From an uncultured Roseicyclus sp. (GTDB lineage: Bacteria; Pseudomonadota; Alphaproteobacteria; Rhodobacterales; Rhodobacteraceae), in assembly GCA_947491935.1 (NCBI GenBank), contig CANLLF010000001.1, positions 248,001 through 312,000 on the forward strand: a DNA stretch of 64,000 nt, given 5' to 3'. The translations under genes were made by a program, and so were the position numbers. This document shows, piece after piece, positions 18,749-27,432 of this stretch. The notes below the pieces were generated by a model, which was not told the origin of the DNA, made no database searches, and saw only the letters and a list, made by a program, of their open reading frames with translations. Positions within the stretch are counted from its first letter, which is position 1; each line of letters begins with the position of its first letter.

Positions 18749-20548
18749 TCAGCTCAGGTGATGGACGTCCTGCAACCCGTAGACCGGGGTCGGGATGCCT
18801 TCCATGCGCGCCTTTATCTGCAGCGACAGGAACTGCGAGTAGTGCCGCGACTGGTGCAGATTGCCACCGTGCATCCAGAGGTTTGACACCTGCGTCGGCT
18901 TCCACATGTTGCGCTGCTCGCCCTCCCAGGGGCCCGGGTCCTTGGTGGTGTCGGAGCCGAGGCCCCAGCACTTGCCCAACTTGTCCGCCGTCTCTTGCCC
19001 CATGAGGTCGGCCACCCAGCCGTTCATGGAGTTGTAGCCGGTGGCGTAGACAACCAGATCGGCCTCCAGATGCGTGCCGTCATCAAGGATCACGCCGGTC
19101 TCGTCCAGTTTCTCGACCTGCCCGCGCTTCAGCTTGATCTTGCCGTCGATGATGAGCTGGCTGGCGCCGACGTCGATGTAATACCCCGACCCGCGCCGCA
19201 GGTATTTCATGAACAGGCCTGACTCGTCATCGCCCCAGTCCAGCCAGAAGCCCGCCTTCTCCAACCCCTCATAGAACTCCTTGTCTCGCTCCTTCATCGC
19301 CTCGTAGGCCGGTATCTGGAACTCATGCAGGATGCGGTAGGGCAGCGACGCAAAGATCAGGTCCGCCTTCTCGGTCGTCACGCCGTTGCGCAACGCCTCT
19401 TCGGAATAAAGCGCGCCCAACCCGATTTCCATCAACGTATCCGAGCGCACGATATGGGTCGAAGACCGCTGGACCATGGTCACATCGGCATCATGTTCCC
19501 AAAGCGCGGCACAGATGTCATGGGCCGAATTGTTGGACCCGACGACAACCACCTTCTTGCCGGACCATCGGTCGGGGCCGGCATGTTCCGACGAATGCTC
19601 CTGCACACCCTTGAAGACATCCATGCCGGGAAATTCCGGCATCCGCTTCTTGCCCGACATGCCCGTGGCCATCACTAGCTGTTTGGGGCGCAGGACGACC
19701 TCTTCGCCGTCGCGATCCACGACCACGGTCCACTCCTGGGTTTCCTCGTCGAAGCTGGCGGACTTGGCGGTGGTGCGTGTCCAGTAATTGAGCTCCATCA
19801 CCTTGGTGTACATCTCCAGCCAGTCACCGATCTTGTCCTTGGGCGCGAAGACCGGCCAGTTGTCCGGGAACTTGATGTAGGGAAGATGATCGTACCAGAC
19901 CGGGTCATGCAGGCAGAGCGACTTGTAACGCCTGCGCCAGCTGTCTCCGGGCCGGTTGTTGCGTTCGACGATGATCGTCGGCACACCCAACTGACGCAAC
20001 CGGGCGCCCATGGCGATGCCACCCTGTCCGCCGCCGATGATCAGGCAATAGGGTTGGGTTTCGTAGCCGAGCTCCGCCGCCTCACGGGCGCGTTCTTCGG
20101 CCCAGGTCTCGCGGCCCTTGCCTGCGCCGTGCTTGGCCCCCAAAGGTCGATTGAATCCCGACGGTTCCTCATGCCCTTTCAGCTCCACCATGGTGGTCAG
20201 CAAGGTCCAGATCTTGCCGTCTTTCAGGCGCAACAAGCCATAGCCCCGCGCGACATCGGTCTCGAACTGGATCCAGGCCGTCGTGACGCCACCTTCCTCT
20301 GTCGGGCTCTCACCTTCGGCCAGTTTCCAGCCTGTGGGTTTGGTGGTCGCCAGCTGATGGGTAAGCATGTCCTCGACCTGCTCCTTCCCCTCGACTGTCT
20401 TGAGGTTCCAGGTGAACGTCACAAGGTCGCGCCAGTAGCAATCATCCAGAAACATGTCTCGTACCCGGGCGATGTCGCCCTGTTCCAGCGCGGTGCCAAA
20501 GTCATCCAGAAAGGCCTGGGTCTGGTCTGTGATTGTCATATCGAGCAT
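18749..20548 (-). CDS. flavin-containing monooxygenase with N-terminal NTF2-like domain
   Basis: FAD- and NADPH-dependent monooxygenase (599 aa). Residues 1-130 form a SnoaL/NTF2-like domain; the monooxygenase follows. The FAD motif is IIGGGQGG near residue 170, the FMO-type segment is RPGDSWRRRY, the second dinucleotide motif is VVVVGSNNSAHD, and the C-terminal ATG box is VVYATGYN. The ATG at 20548 follows GGGAGG by five bases; the frame extends upstream without support. It is 150 bases downstream of the AcoR-like regulator gene on the same strand, which probably controls it. Substrate unknown; related fusions oxidise small nucleophiles or ketones. Confidence 0.88.
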   Translation of the reverse strand: MLDMTITDQTQAFLDDFGTALEQGDIARVRDMFLDDCYWRDLVTFTWNLKTVEGKEQVEDMLTHQLATTKPTGWKLAEGESPTEEGGVTTAWIQFETDVARGYGLLRLKDGKIWTLLTTMVELKGHEEPSGFNRPLGAKHGAGKGRETWAEERAREAAELGYETQPYCLIIGGGQGGIAMGARLRQLGVPTIIVERNNRPGDSWRRRYKSLCLHDPVWYDHLPYIKFPDNWPVFAPKDKIGDWLEMYTKVMELNYWTRTTAKSASFDEETQEWTVVVDRDGEEVVLRPKQLVMATGMSGKKRMPEFPGMDVFKGVQEHSSEHAGPDRWSGKKVVVVGSNNSAHDICAALWEHDADVTMVQRSSTHIVRSDTLMEIGLGALYSEEALRNGVTTEKADLIFASLPYRILHEFQIPAYEAMKERDKEFYEGLEKAGFWLDWGDDESGLFMKYLRRGSGYYIDVGASQLIIDGKIKLKRGQVEKLDETGVILDDGTHLEADLVVYATGYNSMNGWVADLMGQETADKLGKCWGLGSDTTKDPGPWEGEQRNMWKPTQVSNLWMHGGNLHQSRHYSQFLSLQIKARMEGIPTPVYGLQDVHHLS

Positions 20549-20659
20549 GGGATCCTCCCGTTGGGTTGCGAACGTCCTCCGGGCAGGAGCCTGCCGGGCA
20601 GAGGCCGCGCTGACAACGCGCTTCGCGGCGACCATGTGGGAAATCGATCGAAACCGACG

Positions 20660-20692
20660 CAGTTTGTTGCGCGCGCAACGCCGCGCACAAAC
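20660..20692. promoter_or_regulatory. candidate operator: nested inverted repeats upstream of the monooxygenase
   Basis: Inverted repeat AGTTTGT / ACAAACT (20660-20666 and 20686-20692) overlapping a perfect 14-bp palindrome GTTGCGCGCGCAAC (20665-20678). It lies between the regulator stop and the monooxygenase start, where an enhancer for the AcoR-like protein would be expected. It has no U-tract, so it is not a terminator. Confidence 0.45.
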
Positions 20693-20698
20693 TTGCCC

Positions 20699-22447
20699 TC
20701 AGGCCGGTGGCGTAAGGCCCGCCTTGCGAAGCCGTCGCAGGACGGTCGAACGGTTCACGCCCAACCGACGCGCCGCCTGCGACATATTCCAGCCGCACGC
20801 CTTCATTAACACTTCCAGGTCATCCTCTTCGGAGGGCCGGGATGCGGCCTGTTGCAAGGGCGGCGGCAAATCCGGAAGATCAATCACCGTGCCCTCGCAA
20901 AGTGCCACGGCAACCTCCAGAACTTGTTCCAGCTCACGAATATTGCCGGGCCAGCTTCGCGACTTCAGCTCGGCCCGCGCAGCGGGCGACAGACGCATGG
21001 CTTCGCTGGAACACCGCCGCAGCAACCGATCGATCAACCAGTCCAGATCAGCCCGGTGACGCAGCGGCGGAAGCGAGAGCGTGGCGCCAACTAGGCGAAA
21101 GAACAGGTCTTCGCGCAGCACCTGGGACAGTTCCGTCGGGGTGCAATGGCAAGAGGTCAGGAAGCGAAGGTCCGTCCGGCGGTCAAGAAGCCGCAACAGG
21201 GCGGATTGTGCACTGGCAGACAGATTTTCGATGCCGCGCAGGAACACCGTGCCGGCCACCGCCTCCTGCAGCTTCGCGATAAGGGTGTTCTCGTCGCATC
21301 GCACTGCGTGAAAACCGCGCCCCTTGGGGCCGGAGACATGGATCGCACGGGCCAGTTTCTCTTTTCCCGTGCCGGTCTCGCCCGTCAACAGAAGCGGCAC
21401 CTGGGTGGGTGCCAGCCGCGCCGCGTGCGCAAGCAGGCGTTCCAGCGCCGGGTCGGGCCCGGCAAAGCTGCCCAATGCACCGGGCGGCGTGCGCACATGC
21501 CGACGCAGGGCGGCGGTCATCTGCGGGGTCTGGGGCGCGATGGCGTGGCCAAACAGACCGCGCCCGTCCTTCAGCCGCAACATGCGTTCCTCGGCGGGTT
21601 TGCCGCGCATCAGATCCGGCAGATCATCCACGCTGAGGTCCAGCCAGTCATCGATGCGCGACCCGATCAGTCGCGAAAGCCCCTTGGGATCAAATGTGCG
21701 GCGCGCCGCAGACGTTATCCCCACGATGCGCCCCGATCCGTCCAGCGCCACAGCGGCTTCCGGATCGACCTCCAGAAACTCCGGGCTGGTCGAGACACGC
21801 AGCACCCAGTCGCGCCGCGTCATCGCCATCAGGTTGGCCATCTCGACCCGGCGGGCAGAGGCCGTCACCAGGCTCATGGCAAGGTTCTGCGTCGACTTGG
21901 GGGATGGAGACCGCAGCAGCGAGATGTCGAGCACCGCCGAGAGTTCCCCACGCGTGTCGAATATCGGGGCCGCGGTGCAAGACAATGGCACATGGGCCAC
22001 GCCGAAGTGATCACCTTGATGAATGGTGACCGCCTCGCGGGTGACGATGCATGACCCCACCCCGGAGGTGCCGGCCAGTTCCTCTGTCCAGTTTGAACCG
22101 AGGTACAGCCCGGCCTCACGCAATTGATCCTCAAACCGCGGGTCGCCGAAGAAATCGACACAGACACCCTGTGCATCGGCCAGTAGCAAAACGTAGTTGT
22201 GACCCGCCACCTGCCGGAACAACGCCTGCAGGCCAGATCGCGCCGTGGCAATCAACCGTTCGGACTGCTCGCGGTGCTCGCGCAGTTCGGTTTCGGTGAC
22301 GATAAACGCAGAGTCCAACCGAGACGGATCCATACCATAGGTATCCACACAGCGCCGCCAGCTGTCTGATACCAGCTGATCACGTCCTGTCTCGACCCCG
22401 CGCAGTACACGGTCGATTTCTTCTACATGATCCACTTCGAGCATCAC
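20699..22447 (-). CDS. AcoR-like transcriptional regulator with degenerate AAA+ domain
   Basis: GAF domain regulator of the acetoin-catabolism-activator type (582 aa). An N-terminal GAF sensor covers about residues 60-200; a second, PAS-like segment follows; the AAA+ domain spans about 330-520; a Fis-type helix-turn-helix closes the protein (NMSQAARRLGVNRSTVLRRL). Walker A is intact (GETGTGKE, near 354) but the sigma-54-contacting GAFTGA loop is absent (about 20 residues missing) and the Walker B acidic pair is replaced (GTVFLRG). So it probably acts without sigma-54 ATP-dependent remodelling. The neighbouring monooxygenase is the likely target. Confidence 0.88.
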   Translation of the reverse strand: MMLEVDHVEEIDRVLRGVETGRDQLVSDSWRRCVDTYGMDPSRLDSAFIVTETELREHREQSERLIATARSGLQALFRQVAGHNYVLLLADAQGVCVDFFGDPRFEDQLREAGLYLGSNWTEELAGTSGVGSCIVTREAVTIHQGDHFGVAHVPLSCTAAPIFDTRGELSAVLDISLLRSPSPKSTQNLAMSLVTASARRVEMANLMAMTRRDWVLRVSTSPEFLEVDPEAAVALDGSGRIVGITSAARRTFDPKGLSRLIGSRIDDWLDLSVDDLPDLMRGKPAEERMLRLKDGRGLFGHAIAPQTPQMTAALRRHVRTPPGALGSFAGPDPALERLLAHAARLAPTQVPLLLTGETGTGKEKLARAIHVSGPKGRGFHAVRCDENTLIAKLQEAVAGTVFLRGIENLSASAQSALLRLLDRRTDLRFLTSCHCTPTELSQVLREDLFFRLVGATLSLPPLRHRADLDWLIDRLLRRCSSEAMRLSPAARAELKSRSWPGNIRELEQVLEVAVALCEGTVIDLPDLPPPLQQAASRPSEEDDLEVLMKACGWNMSQAARRLGVNRSTVLRRLRKAGLTPPA

Positions 22448-22946
22448 GTCCTCCCCACGGTTGCCCGGGATCAGGTTAGCCCATCATCCTGATCGGGGCC
22501 ACAAGACCCTGATCGGCATGAGCCCCGATCCCCAAAACCCTGCCCTCCGCTCCAAGCCTTGCGAATGTCGACGGCGCTGGTCGTGCATTTGAAGCAAGCT
22601 CTGTTTCCCTTGCCCCGGGGTTCATTGTCGCGCCTCCGGATAACGCTTCTCCAAGCCGCCTGGTTGACGTGGCGCAGGACAGTGAAACGGCCAACCGCAC
22701 CGTGCTCGTGGTTGACGGTCTGACTTAAGCCGACCGACATGTAATGCTGGCCGAATGGCAAGCGCCGGGCCGGACAAGTGGCTTCTGGCAACGCAATGTT
22801 CGGCACGAACCGACTGATGCATTTGGCGAAAATGCCACCTGCGTAGGGCCAAGTGGCCTAGAGGCATCAAATTCGCCATTGTAGGTGATCCGGCTGGCAC
22901 CCATAAATTGTGTATCGCGGCCCCGACCTAGGAAATTCTTGAGTTC
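22448..22946. other. gene-free interval, possible gene remnant
   Basis: No gene with a usable start. On the + strand a 68-codon open frame (22522-22728) has an ordinary amino-acid composition but no start codon near its beginning and no recognised relative, so it may be the tail of a lost gene. The interval also holds the promoters of the divergent regulator and glycosyltransferase genes. Confidence 0.4.
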
Positions 22947-25214
22947 ATGCAAACCAATGTCTCTGCCGGTGAGATCAGGCGCGATCTTGTGGAGTTGTGT
23001 AACCAGGGCCGGTTCTTTGCTGCACATATGAGATTGTTGGACAGTGGGTTGGACGCCCATCTCCATCCGAGCTTGTGGGAACTGGTCGAGCGGCGCGCCA
23101 CGGAGGCGGGAGACGAGGCGTTGGCGTATCGCGTTCGGCGGGAGCTTCTCGCGGCTGACGTCGTGAGCGCCGACACCGTGTTGAACCAGGCTCGCTACGA
23201 GATCGAACACGGGCAACCGGGAGCGGCCCGTATCCTTCTCGAGAGGGCCTTCGGAGACGAGCCCGAAAACAGTGAAGCCCGTATCTTGCTGGGGATCGCG
23301 TTAGCCTCGGAAGATCGATCGGCAGCCATTCACCTTCTCCAGGACGCCGAGGGCGGGTCTGAAACAGAAATGCTCTGGGCGGTGGATGCGCTCCGCAATT
23401 TGGGTGAACTGAAGCGGGCCATGCGCCTTTGTCGGGTTGCGGTCGAACGCTTCCCATTGAATTCCATGTTTCTCAACCGTTTGGGATGGATTGCGGAGGG
23501 GATCGGAGATTTCGAAACCGCAATTGATGCCGCGGCAACGGGCCTGAACGGCGGCGGCGACAACACGGCAAGGGCACTCAACAGGCTCGTGCGGCTTCAC
23601 CGGCGTCTCGGCGACAAACCCAAGGCGATGACATACGCGGCCGAATTGCTTCGGATGGACGCAAGCCCGGTACAGAAACTGTCGCTTGCGCGAACGTTGG
23701 GGCAATCGGCACTGCTCCAGAGCCTCGTCGGTTCTCTTCCCTCGTTGCATGCGAGAGGTCGCATCTCAGCGAGCGAAGCCGAAAAGGTGCTGACGTTCCT
23801 TCTCGACGATGGCCATATCGGGCTTGCCCTATTCCTCTGGCGCGAGGGATTTCCAATCGGCGCTGCCGCGAAGCGGGTCTTGATACGCAAAGGGTTCGGT
23901 GGCGAGCTCGGTGCCGAACTCCCCAGATGCGTCGATGATGCCGTCCAAATCCGAAGCCCAGACGCCCTGTTTCCGCTCTATCCCGAGCGGGTGAATGCCT
24001 CATTGCCCGCCGGGTGGTACCCTGCCCTGCGCGATAACGACAAGATCTTGCTCGTAAACTCCGTGCTTGCAGCCGGTGGCGCAGAACGCCAATTCCTGAT
24101 GGTCGCCCGCTCGCTGGTCGCTGCCGGCATGGACCCCGACAGGCTGCACGCCGCATTGTTTTCGATCGAGCGAGACCGTGGCCATGGTCATTTCGAAGAT
24201 GCGCTTCGTGCCACTGGAATTCACGTACACGACCTTGCGCGGCGAGACATGTCGTCTCTCTCGATGCCAGAGCGCGAACAGGACATCGTGGCCCTGCTCC
24301 CCGCCAGGTTGAGAGGCGACGTATTGGCGCTCTACGATCTGGCGCAACAACTCAAGCCGGCCGTCATTCACGGGTGGCAGGATCGAGCGGCCGTCGCGTC
24401 AGGTCTGGTCAGTCAGATGCTCGACATCAAGCGCACGGTGCTCAGCGTGCGCAATATGCGGCCAAGCAAACGCGGCGATGAGACGGGCTGGATCGCGCGC
24501 TCGGTCTATAAGGACGTGCTTGCAATGCCCTCCGTCGCGATGACGGCGAACGCCGTCGAAGGCGCACGAGACTATGAGGATTGGCTTGGGCTTCCAGAGG
24601 GTGACGTGTCGATCTTGTCCAATGCGGTGGACGAAAAGGTGTTTTTCTCGCGACCGGACTTGCAGCCTTCGGTCGGGCCTATTCGCGTTCTGGGCGTGTT
24701 CCGTCTCGCCGAAAACAAGCGGCCGCTCCTCTGGGTCGAGACAATGGCGGCGCTGCGCGAACAACACGGTTTGGACATAGCCCCGCGCATCGTGGGTGCA
24801 GGCCCGATTGCTGATGAAGTCCGGCGGCATGCAGAGCGTATCGGCCTGAACGATCTTCGCTTGGACCCACCCATAGAGGACCCGTCAGAAATCTACCGCC
24901 AAAGTGATCTGCTTGTTCTTTTGTCCCAGGTGGAAGGCACGCCCAATGTCGTTCTGGAGGCCCAGATTTGCGGGCTTCCAGTTGCGGCCTGTCGTGTCGG
25001 AGGCGTTTCAGAGGCCCTGCATCAGGGCGGGCCAAGCGGCGGCCTGCTTCTCGGAGCCGAGATCACCGCGACCGACGCGGCCGATGCGATTGCCCACTGG
25101 TTGCCGACCGCGCTGGCGGCCGAAAAAGAGCCGCGTGTGCGCTTCATTTTGGAAAGGTACTCCACATCCGCGTTGGCCGAACGTCTTCTCGATCTCTACG
25201 GACGGCAAACATGA
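22947..25214 (+). CDS. TPR-glycosyltransferase (GT4-like) fusion
   Basis: Large protein (755 aa). Residues 1-300 are helical repeats of the TPR type (YEIEHGQPGAARILLERAF, DALRNLGELKRAMRLCRVAV). Residues 365-750 are a GT-B glycosyltransferase: the acceptor-side motif LAAGGAERQF, and the nucleotide-sugar site QVEGTPNVVLEAQICGLPVA with the conserved Glu. It likely adds a sugar to a surface polysaccharide or glycoprotein. It overlaps the next gene by four bases and starts a three-gene unit. The ribosome-binding site is weak. Donor and acceptor unknown. Confidence 0.85.
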   Translation: MQTNVSAGEIRRDLVELCNQGRFFAAHMRLLDSGLDAHLHPSLWELVERRATEAGDEALAYRVRRELLAADVVSADTVLNQARYEIEHGQPGAARILLERAFGDEPENSEARILLGIALASEDRSAAIHLLQDAEGGSETEMLWAVDALRNLGELKRAMRLCRVAVERFPLNSMFLNRLGWIAEGIGDFETAIDAAATGLNGGGDNTARALNRLVRLHRRLGDKPKAMTYAAELLRMDASPVQKLSLARTLGQSALLQSLVGSLPSLHARGRISASEAEKVLTFLLDDGHIGLALFLWREGFPIGAAAKRVLIRKGFGGELGAELPRCVDDAVQIRSPDALFPLYPERVNASLPAGWYPALRDNDKILLVNSVLAAGGAERQFLMVARSLVAAGMDPDRLHAALFSIERDRGHGHFEDALRATGIHVHDLARRDMSSLSMPEREQDIVALLPARLRGDVLALYDLAQQLKPAVIHGWQDRAAVASGLVSQMLDIKRTVLSVRNMRPSKRGDETGWIARSVYKDVLAMPSVAMTANAVEGARDYEDWLGLPEGDVSILSNAVDEKVFFSRPDLQPSVGPIRVLGVFRLAENKRPLLWVETMAALREQHGLDIAPRIVGAGPIADEVRRHAERIGLNDLRLDPPIEDPSEIYRQSDLLVLLSQVEGTPNVVLEAQICGLPVAACRVGGVSEALHQGGPSGGLLLGAEITATDAADAIAHWLPTALAAEKEPRVRFILERYSTSALAERLLDLYGRQT

Positions 25215-26884
25215 CCGCCCCCCATCGCTGGCTCACAGACACATCCGATCCGTTGCCACAGCTTATTGCGGATCATCCGAAATTCGCCGGACGAGAAGAA
25301 CTCATCGCGTTTTCGCAAACAGCCGCATTGATCCACTGGCCAACGATTGAAACCTACACCGGCAAGGTGTCGATCATCCTGCGCCGGGTCGGGCGCGAAG
25401 ACGAAACTGAATGGCGCAATCATCTTGCCCTTTTGCAGCAACTGCTCAAGCAATCGGGTAAGAATATCGACTTCCTTGCTTTGAACGACGATGCTGCGAC
25501 TGCCCTCTCGGATGAGATGGGCCAAACTGTCACCGCCATGCCCGCGTTGCCGCGCGAGTTTCGAGGCGATCGTGCGCTGACCCTCTCCCGCATCAACGGG
25601 CCTCTACAACTTGTGCGCGATCATTCTGATGCGCTTCCGGCGCGGCAATACAATCTCGCGCGCCTCCGTCGCCTTGCAGTGATGGAAACCGATGGCACGG
25701 ATGCCGATCTCGCTGACGTGGTTCAATTTGCAAATGGGGTTCCCGAGGGCGAGCGTCCGCACCCCAAGAAGGCTCCGGTTATCTTCGTGATCGTTCCCAA
25801 CGGGTTCGGGTTGGGACATGTCACACGGATGCTGGCCGTGGCGCGGCACCTCAAGGCGCGGTGCGGCGCTCGGGTCATCTTTTGGAGCTTCTCGCGCGGT
25901 GTCGGCATCATCTCTCAGTTCGGTTTCGAGGCCGTCTCGCGGCAGACGGCCCGGCATATTGGAGCAGAGGCTGACGCGTGGCGAAAGTGGGAAACCGAGG
26001 AGTTTGCCGCTGTATTACGGGAGCTAAAGCCGGATCTCGTTGTTCAGGATTCCGCTGCTTTGGAGGACTTCGTCGTTGACGCATTGGCGCGACCGGATGT
26101 CGGCGCTGCCAGGCTCGCGCTCATCCGGCGCGGTATGTGGCAAAAGCACATCCTGGGGACAAACCTGCTCGCCTCCGAAAACCTCGCCGACATGGTAGTG
26201 GAGCCGGGCGATCTCGCTGCGCCCGCTGATCGAGGCATCACGCGCGGGCGTGCCACGAAGACAACCGCGTTCGCCGGGATCGAAGTTTCTGCTCCCGTCA
26301 CGCTGACGCAACCCGCTGAACTGCTCGACCGGAAGCGCGCTCGAAAAGCCTTGCGGCTCGGTCGGGGCCGTTACTGCCTGATCTCGCTGGGAGGCGACGC
26401 CTTCAGCGACTGGGGCCATCTGGTTCGGCACCTGATCGATGCGGCGGAAAAAGCACGCGTGCAGCTTGTCTGGGCCCGGTCCCCCCTCGCCGCCCCCAAC
26501 CCAGATATCGACGGCAACCCGAAGATCATGACCCGCAGCTTCTACCCATTGGCGCCATATCTCGCCGCGTTCGACGGGGTTGTATCCTCCGCCGGCTACA
26601 ACAGCTTCCATGAGCTTATGCAGCTCTACGACGGTCCTGTGCTGTTTGCCCCGAGGCAGCACTCCGCTTTGGACGACCAAGCCGCCCGCGCGAGGTTTGC
26701 GGCCTCTCAGGGTTGGGCAATGCACGCGGAGGCGGCTCAAAACGACGACCGGTCTATCTCGTCATTCATGAATGACGTCCGGGCATCCAAAAAGGCCGCT
26801 TCGCGCCCACAATGGCGCGATGGCGCGGCCGAGATTTCTGACGCCTTGGCAGGCCTCATCAAGGCCGGAAACTCACCGTTATGA
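25211..26884 (+). CDS. MurG-like GT-B glycosyltransferase-family protein
   Basis: Protein of 557 aa. The C-terminal ~370 residues have a GT-B fold like MurG or UDP-glycosyltransferases: glycine motif IVPNGFGLGHVTRMLAVARHL near 200 and a donor-site stretch VVSSAGYNSFHEL near 455. The N-terminal ~170 residues are not recognised. The ATG at 25211 overlaps the upstream stop (ATGA), and the frame also runs upstream in a non-coding register. It overlaps the next gene by four bases. Probably transfers a sugar in the same glycan as its neighbours. Confidence 0.8.
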   Translation: MTAPHRWLTDTSDPLPQLIADHPKFAGREELIAFSQTAALIHWPTIETYTGKVSIILRRVGREDETEWRNHLALLQQLLKQSGKNIDFLALNDDAATALSDEMGQTVTAMPALPREFRGDRALTLSRINGPLQLVRDHSDALPARQYNLARLRRLAVMETDGTDADLADVVQFANGVPEGERPHPKKAPVIFVIVPNGFGLGHVTRMLAVARHLKARCGARVIFWSFSRGVGIISQFGFEAVSRQTARHIGAEADAWRKWETEEFAAVLRELKPDLVVQDSAALEDFVVDALARPDVGAARLALIRRGMWQKHILGTNLLASENLADMVVEPGDLAAPADRGITRGRATKTTAFAGIEVSAPVTLTQPAELLDRKRARKALRLGRGRYCLISLGGDAFSDWGHLVRHLIDAAEKARVQLVWARSPLAAPNPDIDGNPKIMTRSFYPLAPYLAAFDGVVSSAGYNSFHELMQLYDGPVLFAPRQHSALDDQAARARFAASQGWAMHAEAAQNDDRSISSFMNDVRASKKAASRPQWRDGAAEISDALAGLIKAGNSPL

Positions 26885-27432
26885 CTGACAGCGAAAACCG
26901 CCCCCCCATCTATGATGCGCTGCGACATCTGGAGTTGGACAACGCAGCATTGCGTCTCAAGCTCGCGCGGCATGAATTCCGCCAGATGGAACGCGAACTG
27001 AAAGCTGAGCACCCCTTCAAACTCGACGTTCACGCAACGGGCGAACCTGTCCCGGCCAAAATCGTGATCCCTGAGACGAAAGACGTCATGCTGCCGCGCC
27101 TACCGGTTCCGATGGGCTCGATACACGCGGAAGACACCGCAACCGACCTTCCGGTGATCGGCGTACACGACGACGGGTTGACCGGCTCGAACCTTGCGGC
27201 GGCGCTTATGGGGCTGATGAATACGCAATATCAGTCGCCCTTCGCGCGGCTCATTTTCCTTTGCTCAAGCTTTGAAGCCGTCCCGTTTCTGGGGCGCTAC
27301 GGCTTTGCCTTTGAACAGATCGGGGCGGCTGAACCGGCCACGGTACTTGGCAGGCTCAACCGGCGATACGGCGCCACACAGATCCGATCTCTCGGAACCG
27401 GCGCCGTGATAGCCGAATTTCGCGAACCCTAG
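26881..27432 (+). CDS. hypothetical protein coupled to the glycosyltransferases
   Basis: A 183-residue soluble protein of no recognised family, with a heptad-like helix at residues 10-45 (LRHLELDNAALRLKLARHEF) that could form a coiled coil, and an alpha/beta C-terminal domain with ARLIFLCSSFEAVPFLGRYG. Its start overlaps the glycosyltransferase stop (ATGA) and its stop overlaps the stop of the convergent methyltransferase by four bases. The context suggests a helper or regulator of the glycan pathway. Confidence 0.7.
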   Translation: MTDSENRPPIYDALRHLELDNAALRLKLARHEFRQMERELKAEHPFKLDVHATGEPVPAKIVIPETKDVMLPRLPVPMGSIHAEDTATDLPVIGVHDDGLTGSNLAAALMGLMNTQYQSPFARLIFLCSSFEAVPFLGRYGFAFEQIGAAEPATVLGRLNRRYGATQIRSLGTGAVIAEFREP

